The notes under the pieces: model-generated
What the model was told of the DNA's origin: nothing
What the model saw: the letters and a program-made list of their open reading frames with translations, nothing else
The model's database searches: none
Translations under genes and position numbers: made by a program
NCBI GenBank assembly: GCA_018713805.1
Contig: DVOF01000033.1
Location: 1-5,221, forward strand
Origin: Candidatus Aphodoplasma excrementigallinarum
GTDB taxonomy: Bacteria; Bacillota; Clostridia; UBA1381; UMGS1253
Direction: 5' to 3'
DNA: 5,221 nt
Part shown: positions 1 to 5,221 of the stretch, piece by piece
Position numbering within the stretch: the stretch's first letter is position 1
Layout: each line of letters starts with the position of its first letter

Positions 1-14
1 TAATAGTGCTTCAC
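1..14 (-). CDS. Possible start of a further gene, cut by the window edge
   Basis: The end of the 69-residue gene reads ATGTGA, and the GTG inside it (14-12) overlaps the TGA stop in a GTGA arrangement typical of translationally coupled genes. The frame begins Met-Lys-His-Tyr and then leaves the window. An AAGGG ribosome-binding-like sequence lies about six bases before the GTG. In a recombinase cassette the next gene could be a second serine recombinase, but four residues cannot show this. The call rests only on the overlap and spacing. Confidence 0.3.
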
Positions 15-220
15 ATACGGCCCTTGTCCGATTTGCTCAAGGACTTCTTATACGCATAAAATTGATTCGGAGAAGACGGATAGGAGGGCGGCTTCCCCGC
101 ATGGCTTTTGCTGCCCGCTTCTATTTCCTGGCTACTATCGACATCAGCATAAAGATTTGGCAAATTTCCTTTTTCATTCTCATATAGCTGGGTAAACGCG
201 TTTTCGTTGTGCGTATCCAT
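11..220 (-). CDS. Small hypothetical protein, 69 residues, downstream of the recombinase
   Basis: I do not recognise this protein. It is hydrophilic, begins MDTHNENAFTQLYENEKG, has an acidic stretch around residues 24-34 (ADVDSSQEIEA), a Pro/Ser-rich middle (residues 44-51) and a basic tail. It shows no signal peptide, membrane segment or Cys cluster. The start at 220 is preferred because AAGGGAG lies eight bases before it. The ATG at 244, ten bases or fewer past the recombinase stop, also has a weak AGGG and would add eight residues. The frame stays open further upstream to 289, but that would overlap the recombinase 3' end. The gene lies 31 bases after the recombinase stop on the same strand and overlaps a possible next gene by four bases, so it is probably co-transcribed. 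By position it may be an accessory protein of the recombinase that follows; that is inference. Confidence 0.55.
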   Translation of the reverse strand: MDTHNENAFTQLYENEKGNLPNLYADVDSSQEIEAGSKSHAGKPPSYPSSPNQFYAYKKSLSKSDKGRM

Positions 221-251
221 CTTCTCCACTCCCTTCCGCATCATAGCTGCC

Positions 252-1769
252 CTAAATATTCCAAACAATTTCCAAGGAGGCATCCTCATATAAAATGATA
301 TGCCGGATTAAAACATTGGTTACGGCGCGTTTCTCCGCAAAGTCTGCCCTTCTCCACCGTTTCGTAAAATCTATCCCATTTGTGCTCTCGCGTTCAGGCG
401 TGGTTATCTTCTCGATTTGTTCTGTCAGCTTATCTTTCTGTTCGCGCAGCAGTTTGGCCTTGTTATTTAAAAGCTGTATCATCTCTGTGTTAAGCTCTCC
501 CGCCAGTACTGCCGTGCTAAGCTGTTCCTCCTGCGCTTCAATTTCTTTGATTGCTATTTTAAGCGCATTTGCCTTTTTTTCTGCAGATGTATCCGCCTGT
601 TTGGTGCCGGATAGCGTTAAGCTGGGGAGCTTTTGGGCAATGCAGTCATACACCATCGCCTCCATATCCTCCACATAAACCGTTCCCCTGATACCGCTGC
701 ACGTCTTTTTGTGCGTCTTTCCTGTACATAAAAAATACCGCTTTGTTTCGCCTTTGACAGTCGTCATGGTATGGCCGCACTTGACACAGATTAGCTTTCC
801 TGCAAGCCACGACGTGCGGTTGCCCCACGCCTTGCCAACCTGCCTGTTTTTTTCCAGCTTTTGCTGGCATTTGAGCCATGTGGCCGCATCTATCAGGCCT
901 TTGCTCTCCAAAACAACGATTTTCATATCACTCCAATCCGGCAAATCTCGGTTGTGCGTACTCCTTCCATAAAGCTGGATATTATGCACGCCGTCAAACG
1001 CGTGAATATCGTTGACAATATGCACGCCACGCTGCTGGTAATAGGCATAAATATCTGCGTTTGCCTTGACATAAATTGGGTTCCGCAAGATTGTGCCAAG
1101 TTTTCCCGTTGTCCAGTCTGTGCCAGACAACGGTTTGATACCATTTTGAAGCAGGTCTGCTTGCAGCCGCCGAAGCGTTACCCCCGGCCGGGCATAAACT
1201 TCAAATATGTATTTGATATGTTCTGCTTCCCCGCTGCGCGGAACGAACTTTTTCGTCTGAATGCCCTGTATCACGGTTTTCTCCAACGCATAGCCATACA
1301 CGCGCCGGCCGCCGGTATAAAGTCCCATACTACTCCGTTTTTCGTATGCGTCGCGAATTCGGTTTACAATGCTTGTACGCTCAAACTCCGCAAAAACCAT
1401 GAGCAGTTTCATCAGCATTTCGCCATATGGCGAGGCTGTGTCGAACATCTCCTGGGCACTTACAAACGCAACGTCATGCTCTTTAAAAAGCTGTATCATG
1501 TCTACAAAGTCAAGCAGCGACCGGGAAACGCGGTCAAGCTTATAGACAATCAGTTTCCTGACCCGGCCGCGCCGAATGTCCTTCAGAAGCGCCTGAAACC
1601 CCGGCCGGTTCGTGTCCTTGCCGGAATAGCCCCGGTCCGAAAAGGATTTTACCGGGTAGCTGCTTTCATCTGGACGTATCATCCCCCTGCTGTACTCCAG
1701 CTGGGTTTCTATGCTGACCGAGTTTTCCTTCTCAATGCTCTGTCTGGCATATAATGCGATATAGATAAA
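252..1769 (-). CDS. Large serine recombinase (TndX-like), start codon missing or unusual
   Basis: A DNA site-specific recombinase of the large serine family, which cuts and rejoins DNA at attachment sites through a serine linked to DNA. Residues here count from Phe at 1769, giving 505. The resolvase domain spans about 3-150, with the nucleophile Ser11 in YARQS (codon 1739-1737) and the conserved LDRVSRS around 78-84. The recombinase domain follows at about 150-270 (GRRVYGYALE, then ILRNPIYV). A zinc ribbon has Cys328, Cys331, Cys348 and Cys357. A coiled coil covers about 395-455, and the C-terminus (ILYEDASLEIVWNI) matches the usual family ending, so the 3' end is intact. The first ATG in frame is at 1682, but starting there would remove the catalytic serine. 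No ATG, GTG or TTG lies between it and the stop at 1793-1791. A GTG at 1774 would join the frame if the T run at 1770-1767 had one more base. The gene is either damaged at its start, starts on a rare codon such as ATC at 1766, or carries a sequence error. Family assignment is near certain; activity is not. Confidence 0.9.
   Translation of the reverse strand, partial: FIYIALYARQSIEKENSVSIETQLEYSRGMIRPDESSYPVKSFSDRGYSGKDTNRPGFQALLKDIRRGRVRKLIVYKLDRVSRSLLDFVDMIQLFKEHDVAFVSAQEMFDTASPYGEMLMKLLMVFAEFERTSIVNRIRDAYEKRSSMGLYTGGRRVYGYALEKTVIQGIQTKKFVPRSGEAEHIKYIFEVYARPGVTLRRLQADLLQNGIKPLSGTDWTTGKLGTILRNPIYVKANADIYAYYQQRGVHIVNDIHAFDGVHNIQLYGRSTHNRDLPDWSDMKIVVLESKGLIDAATWLKCQQKLEKNRQVGKAWGNRTSWLAGKLICVKCGHTMTTVKGETKRYFLCTGKTHKKTCSGIRGTVYVEDMEAMVYDCIAQKLPSLTLSGTKQADTSAEKKANALKIAIKEIEAQEEQLSTAVLAGELNTEMIQLLNNKAKLLREQKDKLTEQIEKITTPERESTNGIDFTKRWRRADFAEKRAVTNVLIRHIILYEDASLEIVWNI
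1737..1739 (-). other. Codon of the recombinase catalytic serine
   Basis: The AGC codon for the nucleophile serine sits in the motif Tyr-Ala-Arg-Gln-Ser, followed by the SIETQ block usual in this recombinase group. It lies 55 bases upstream of the first ATG in frame (1682), so any start at that ATG gives a protein without the active site. That makes this the residue that decides whether a start call is right. Confidence 0.85.
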
Positions 1770-1790
1770 ACCACCTTCCCTACTGTGCCG

Positions 1791-1970
1791 TTACGCCCTC
1801 CCTGCATGCGACGTGAAAATACTGTACAGATCCTCGGCAACTTTTTGGGTAAGCTCGTGTTTTTCACAGTCGGAAAAAACAACGCTATGCTTTACGCGGT
1901 GCCGCTGCTGCTTGCTGTCTGTATATTCCGTTGTGCCAATCTCCTGTGTTTGAAGCCCTCGCTGTAACAC
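1791..1970 (-). CDS. Small hypothetical protein, 59 residues, upstream of the recombinase
   Basis: I do not recognise this protein. It starts at GTG 1970, with AGGGGG about eight bases before it and an in-frame TGA just upstream, so no longer start exists. It is hydrophilic and charged. The second half (HSVVFSDCEKHELTQKVAED, then LYSIF) looks like a beta strand followed by an amphipathic helix. There is no signal peptide or membrane segment and only one Cys. Its TAA stop (1793-1791) is in the same frame as the recombinase, whose conserved part begins 21 bases later. The pair are thus one frame split by a single stop. Small genes next to large serine recombinases are common in clostridial elements, and a role as a partner or regulator is an inference from position. 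An alternative ATG at 1974 in another frame gives only 29 residues and is less protein-like. Confidence 0.5.
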   Translation of the reverse strand: MLQRGLQTQEIGTTEYTDSKQQRHRVKHSVVFSDCEKHELTQKVAEDLYSIFTSHAGRA

Positions 1971-2051
1971 ACATATTTCCCCCTGTCAAACTCTTGTTAC
2001 TACAATTCTATGCCGCGTACCTGCTGTGCTATGTCTATATTTGTGCCCCTC

Positions 2052-2062
2052 CGTTTAAACTA
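2052..2062. repeat. Short direct repeat, copy 1 (contains GTTTAAAC palindrome)
   Basis: CGTTTAAACTA here matches CGTTAAACTA at 2078-2087 except for one extra T; the copies start 26 bases apart. The core GTTTAAAC (2053-2060) is a perfect palindrome. The pair could be a protein-binding site in the leader of the recombinase cassette, but such AT-rich short matches can arise by chance. Confidence 0.3.
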
Positions 2063-2077
2063 CTCATTTCGGTGAAG

Positions 2078-2087
2078 CGTTAAACTA
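2078..2087. repeat. Short direct repeat, copy 2
   Basis: CGTTAAACTA is the one-base-shorter partner of the repeat at 2052-2062, in the same orientation. The palindrome is incomplete in this copy. Its meaning is unknown. Confidence 0.3.
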
Positions 2088-2153
2088 TGTACAGAACCGT
2101 CCGCAGCAAAAGAAATACTTTATGGGGATGGGCAACAACAAAAAATAGCTTGC

Positions 2154-2187
2154 AAAAAGGCTCACAGGTTTTTCTGTGAGCCTTTTT
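2154..2187 (-). terminator. Rho-independent terminator, 14-bp perfect stem
   Basis: Bases 2154-2167 pair without mismatch to 2174-2187 around a six-base loop. The stem is AAAAAGGCTCACAG with CTGTGAGCCTTTTT. It begins 13 bases after the stop of the secreted-protein gene and ends in a T run on the minus strand, so it should end that transcript. Because the outer pairs are A-T, it also carries a T run on the plus strand and could act both ways. It separates the secreted-protein gene from the recombinase cassette, which implies the cassette has its own promoter. Confidence 0.9.
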
Positions 2188-2200
2188 AGTTAACATATAA

Positions 2201-5173
2201 TTAATTTACGATCGGCCCCGTCAGCTCTTTGCAAATGGGCTCCATACCCAAAACGCTATCCCAAAGGAATACTTTGTAAGTATTTCCCGCCGAAGCCGTA
2301 AAGTTTTCAAAGCTGATCCGATTCACACCCGCCGAAAGCGACACGTCCTGCTGTGTCAGCGCGGTCAGCCGGCCGTCCCCATCATATGCAGCCAGAATGC
2401 AAGTGCCCGAAACGGCATCCTTTGTATCCACCGTAACCTCTATCGCGCCCGACATCTGCCCTTGAGCCTCTGCAAACCGTTTGTCCGTAACCGTTGAAAC
2501 CACCGCCGGCTCCACTGCATAGGAGGAAGGCGTAACGGCAAACGGCGTTGCGACCGCATTTTCTACCGCTTCTTTAATAATCGGCAGATACTTGACCGGG
2601 ACTTCCGCACTGTCCGGCACATACGACAGGCTGTCCGCCGACAGTCCGGTCAGCGCCTTCACCCACGTCGCGCTTGCAATGTAACGCCCCAGGTTCCAGC
2701 TCAAGTGGTGCCCGTCGCGCGTCAGCGTATCTCCGATGTAACTGGTACGCACATTCTGGACGGCCGTTCCCGTCGGGATAACGCCGGCTATATCCGAATT
2801 TGTAACAATTTTTTCCTGTACTGCGCCCGTGATTGCCTGATACATCTTCATTTGGTCGTTGTCAAATAGTGCAAAGCCGGCGTTCGTGCTGTCCGACTGG
2901 TACGCCCATGTCATGTCCCAGAATATTTTTGCGTCCGGGTTCGTCCGGTTTTTCTTTACGTATTCAATCAAATTTGTCAAGTCGCTGTTATAGGTTTCCG
3001 GCAGCCCGCTGTCGCTGCTCTGCTGTTGCAGGACGATGATATCCCAGTCCTCGTCGGTCAGTCCCTCAAGAAGCGTCCTGTTACTGCTTCTCTGCGGGAC
3101 ACCGATGCTGTTTTTATAATAGCCATAGCTTGCATTGCTTTCGTTTGCATTTGTCCAATGGTCATGAATGCTGCTGCCACCAATCGCAAGGTTTCCAATG
3201 ACAATATCCTGTACACCATAATCCTGAGCAACCTTATACAAATGTTCAACCGCGTCGCCGCTGAAGCTGTTGCCAATGGATAGCACGCGGAGCGAGCTGT
3301 CCGGCACCGCGTCCGTAATCCCGAGCGCCGCGTCGTCAGGCACGTACGTTTCATCATTTGTAATAATGAACCTGTCATATACAATGCTGAAATACTGCCG
3401 GACACGCAGGCGGACGTAGCCGACGCCGCCCTCGTCTACCTCAACCTCGCCAAGCTTGACCCATTGTGGGTCTTCCGGCTCCGCTGAAAGGTTTGCGATG
3501 GAGTACTTCCCGCCGTCCAACGACAGGTACAGGTTCTGTCCAGCGTGGTTGCTGACCGAACCGGTATGCCGCATCCAGATCGAATAGGTCCCGGCCTCGT
3601 CCGCTTCAAACGTAAGGTCGACATGCGCCGGTTCAATAGTCTCCGGCGCTACGTCCTTGTCATGCTCCTTCGTCGGCGCAAGGCCGCCGAAACCGGAAAA
3701 CAGCTTGTTGCTCGCACGCTCGAACACTTCCGTGTCATATTCCAAATCCTCCGCTTCTACGTCCAAAACGCCGTTCTCCGTTTGCAAATACTGCACCGGC
3801 TCCGACGTATCCACTGTATAAGAAGAAGGCGTAACGGCAAACGGCGTTGCGACCGCATTTTCTACCGCCTCCTTGATGATTGGCAGATACTTTTCCGGAA
3901 TATCCGCCACATTCGGGACATGGCACAGCCCATCCAGGCTCCACCCGGTCAGCGCCTTCACCCAGGTCACGCTGGCAATGTAGCGTCCCAGATACCAGCT
4001 CAGATGGAACCCGTCACGCGTGAGCGTATCCCCGATGTAGCTGGTGCGTACGTTCTGGATTGCCGTCCCGGTTGGGATGATAAGGTCAATATCCTCGTTC
4101 GGTACGATTTTTTCCTGAACCGCGTCCACGATCGAATTGTACATCTCCATCTGGTCGCCATGATAATAATCAAGGAATACGCCGTGCGTGCTGTCCGACT
4201 GGTACGCCCACGTCATGTGCCACACAAGCTTCGCGTCAGGGTTGCTCGTTTTAATATAGTCGATCAATTTCAAAAGGTCGTCGTTATACGTATCCGGCTG
4301 GCCGCTCCCCAGGCTGTCCTGCTGGATGGTGATATAATCCCACGCTTCATCCTCCAACGCAGCTTTTATGGTCATATTTTCCGTGGTTACCCTTGTCCCG
4401 GTCGTATTTTTCGTATAGGTATATGCAGCCTCGCCGCTCTGTGCATTTGCCCAATGCTGGGAAATCGACGCGCCGCTGATAAACGCATTGCCTATGATAA
4501 TACTGTCTGCGCCGCAGTCCTCCGCGACGTCATAAAGGTGTTCCACCGAATCCTGGCTGAAGCTGTTGCCAATTGCAAGTACATGGAACGGCTTTTCGTA
4601 CCTTCCAATCCCAAGCTCCGAATCGTTTGGCACATACGATGTATCATTTGTAATGATAAAACGGTCATAAGAAACGTTATAATTCTGCCGTATCCGCAGC
4701 CGCACGCGGGCCGTCTCCCCTTCCGACGCCGTAACGGTACCAATCGCTGTCCATGCGGGTGCACTCGGGTCGCCTTTAATCTGGATATATTTATAATTAT
4801 TGTTACCTGTGGATAAATAGATACTGTTACCCGAACTGCCGTCCTGTGTTGCTGTGGCGCGCATCCAAACCGTATAGGTTCCCGCCACATCCGCTTCAAA
4901 GGACAGGTCAAGATCCGCTTCGGAATCAGCCGGCTGTGTCGTCCCGCCTTCTTTATCCTCCTTCAGGACCTTAAGCGCCTGGCCGCCCGAATAGATGTCC
5001 CCCGCCGTCAATTCAAGCCGCCCCGCCGACGCGTCAAAGGGCACATCTTCTGCCTCAAAGTCGAGATAGCCATCCTGCGTAACCATTGTCACGGCAGCAG
5101 ATACGCCCGTCTGCAAGGGCAAAAGGCTGCAAATCATCGCCAGCATAAGCAGCATACTAATCCATTTTTTCAT
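2201..5173 (-). CDS. Secreted protein with duplicated carbohydrate-binding-like and DUF4886/SGNH hydrolase domains
   Basis: A 990-residue exported protein, probably an esterase or related hydrolase acting on carbohydrate outside the cell. A signal peptide (KK, hydrophobic 6-20, cleavage near SA-AV at 26/27) leads into a carbohydrate-binding-like beta domain at about 38-176 (FEAEDV, AGTYTVWMR, YDRFIITND). The first DUF4886/SGNH domain is at about 197-440, with nucleophile Ser204 in IGNSFS, QQDS at 284-287 and Asp387-x-x-His390 in RDGFH. A second binding-like domain lies at about 469-606 and a second DUF4886 domain at about 630-873, with Ser636, QQQSS at 716-720 and Asp820-x-x-His823. A C-terminal beta-sandwich-like domain (about 895-987, YKVFLWDS) resembles tails of clostridial secreted enzymes. 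The start at 5173 is chosen because AGGAGGG lies nine bases before it; the ATG at 5203 would place this site inside the gene and put ten charged residues before the signal peptide. The substrate is unknown; xylan or other acetylated glycan is a guess from related families. Confidence 0.9.
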   Translation of the reverse strand: MKKWISMLLMLAMICSLLPLQTGVSAAVTMVTQDGYLDFEAEDVPFDASAGRLELTAGDIYSGGQALKVLKEDKEGGTTQPADSEADLDLSFEADVAGTYTVWMRATATQDGSSGNSIYLSTGNNNYKYIQIKGDPSAPAWTAIGTVTASEGETARVRLRIRQNYNVSYDRFIITNDTSYVPNDSELGIGRYEKPFHVLAIGNSFSQDSVEHLYDVAEDCGADSIIIGNAFISGASISQHWANAQSGEAAYTYTKNTTGTRVTTENMTIKAALEDEAWDYITIQQDSLGSGQPDTYNDDLLKLIDYIKTSNPDAKLVWHMTWAYQSDSTHGVFLDYYHGDQMEMYNSIVDAVQEKIVPNEDIDLIIPTGTAIQNVRTSYIGDTLTRDGFHLSWYLGRYIASVTWVKALTGWSLDGLCHVPNVADIPEKYLPIIKEAVENAVATPFAVTPSSYTVDTSEPVQYLQTENGVLDVEAEDLEYDTEVFERASNKLFSGFGGLAPTKEHDKDVAPETIEPAHVDLTFEADEAGTYSIWMRHTGSVSNHAGQNLYLSLDGGKYSIANLSAEPEDPQWVKLGEVEVDEGGVGYVRLRVRQYFSIVYDRFIITNDETYVPDDAALGITDAVPDSSLRVLSIGNSFSGDAVEHLYKVAQDYGVQDIVIGNLAIGGSSIHDHWTNANESNASYGYYKNSIGVPQRSSNRTLLEGLTDEDWDIIVLQQQSSDSGLPETYNSDLTNLIEYVKKNRTNPDAKIFWDMTWAYQSDSTNAGFALFDNDQMKMYQAITGAVQEKIVTNSDIAGVIPTGTAVQNVRTSYIGDTLTRDGHHLSWNLGRYIASATWVKALTGLSADSLSYVPDSAEVPVKYLPIIKEAVENAVATPFAVTPSSYAVEPAVVSTVTDKRFAEAQGQMSGAIEVTVDTKDAVSGTCILAAYDGDGRLTALTQQDVSLSAGVNRISFENFTASAGNTYKVFLWDSVLGMEPICKELTGPIVN
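2526..2569 (-). repeat. 44-base exact repeat, end of second DUF4886 unit
   Basis: This stretch is identical to 3825-3868, 1299 bases away. It encodes the end of the second DUF4886 unit (AVENAVATPFAVTPS). Outside it the two units differ more at the DNA level, especially at third codon positions. The exact match marks the most recently shared or gene-converted part of the internal duplication. Confidence 0.85.
3825..3868 (-). repeat. 44-base exact repeat, end of first DUF4886 unit
   Basis: This is the partner of 2526-2569, at the same place in the first unit. Recombination between the two copies would delete 1299 bases, exactly 433 codons, and leave an in-frame protein with a single binding-plus-hydrolase unit. 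Confidence 0.85.
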
Positions 5174-5182
5174 AGATTTTTC

Positions 5183-5188
5183 CCTCCT
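5183..5188 (-). promoter_or_regulatory. Ribosome binding site of the secreted-protein gene
   Basis: AGGAGG, continuing as GGA, sits nine bases before the ATG at 5173. It is a full match to the anti-Shine-Dalgarno core and decides the start in favour of MKKWIS over the ATG at 5203. Confidence 0.85.
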
Positions 5189-5201
5189 GTTTGAGCAAAA
5201 C

Positions 5202-5220
5202 ATTATTACACTATAATATA
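5202..5220 (-). promoter_or_regulatory. Possible -10 region of the secreted-protein gene
   Basis: The AT-rich stretch upstream of the ribosome binding site contains TATATT (5220-5215), TATTAT (5218-5213) and a TG-preceded AATAAT (5207-5202), each one base from the TATAAT consensus. Spacing to the start would suit a short leader. The -35 element would lie beyond the window edge, so the choice cannot be settled. Confidence 0.25.
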
Positions 5221-5221
5221 C

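Larger units (their letters stand above)
1971..2153 (-). other. Gene-free stretch between terminator and recombinase cassette
   Basis: No convincing gene is seen here. The stretch holds two similar short repeats (2052-2062 and 2078-2087), a GGAGGGG sequence near 2045-2051 followed seven bases later by ATA instead of a start codon, and a ten-residue ATG frame (2067-2035, MSSLNGGAQI) that looks like the tail of a lost reading frame. As the only gap between the secreted-protein gene and the cassette, it is the natural place for the cassette promoter and possibly an attachment site, but I find no clear promoter pair. Confidence 0.4.

Noticed and set aside
861..1754. 297-codon open frame on the plus strand
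   Set aside because: It is the antisense of the recombinase, whose domains are unmistakable; the plus-strand product has no domain features.
1785..1967. 60-codon plus-strand frame with a hydrophobic stretch
   Set aside because: It is antisense to the 59-residue small gene, which has the better ribosome binding site and more protein-like composition. It is not excluded with certainty.
1884..1974. ATG-started frame MCVTARA in place of the GTG start
   Set aside because: It stops after 29 residues and abandons the more protein-like frame that runs to the recombinase.
1984..1989. Perfect TTGACA on the minus strand, a possible -35 box
   Set aside because: The sequence 16-18 bases downstream (TACAGC and neighbours) is a poor -10, and transcription would start inside the small gene.
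3545..4816. 423-codon open frame on the plus strand
   Set aside because: It lies opposite the secreted-protein gene, has an Arg/Ile/Cys-rich composition with no recognisable domain, and the minus-strand frame carries clear signal peptide and enzyme motifs.
5174..5203. Longer start of the secreted protein at 5203
   Set aside because: It would put the ribosome binding site inside the gene and add MFCSNRREKS ahead of a complete signal peptide.
1..5221. CRISPR arrays, tRNA or rRNA genes, insertion-sequence inverted ends
   Set aside because: No regularly spaced repeats, RNA-gene-like sequence or terminal inverted repeats were seen on either strand by eye.

Overview
The window looks like a piece of a Bacillota genome, most likely a gut-type Clostridia. 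The signs are strong AGGAGG-type ribosome binding sites, a classic Gram-positive signal peptide, a secreted DUF4886/SGNH-type protein with carbohydrate-binding-like modules, and a TndX-like large serine recombinase. GC content is moderate. No rRNA, tRNA or CRISPR array was seen. The genus cannot be read from the sequence.

All genes I can support lie on the minus strand, so they read from the right end of the window to the left. First comes a 990-residue secreted protein (2201-5173) with a duplicated architecture: signal peptide, then carbohydrate-binding-like domain plus DUF4886/SGNH hydrolase domain twice, then a C-terminal beta-sandwich-like domain. Both copies keep the nucleophile Ser and the Asp-x-x-His motif. 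It ends at a perfect 14-bp hairpin terminator (2154-2187). About 180 bases without a convincing gene follow (1971-2153). These hold short repeats and a ribosome-binding-like sequence with no normal start codon, and they are the likely border between the host-type gene and a recombinase cassette.

The cassette runs from a 59-residue unrecognised protein (1791-1970, GTG start) into a large serine recombinase (about 252-1769), then a 69-residue unrecognised protein (11-220), then a possible next gene that overlaps it by four bases (GTGA) and leaves the window. This small-gene/recombinase/small-gene/next-gene order suggests part of a multi-recombinase module of an integrative element, though no element ends were proven.

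The most notable point is the recombinase start. Its first ATG (1682) would leave out the catalytic serine motif (YARQS), which is perfectly preserved in the open frame just upstream. Between that motif and the preceding in-frame stop there is no ATG, GTG or TTG. One base added to a run of four T would join a GTG start to the conserved frame. So the gene is start-damaged, starts unusually, or carries a one-base sequence error. I see no clearly new biological system; this start problem and the small in-frame companion gene are the parts most worth checking.
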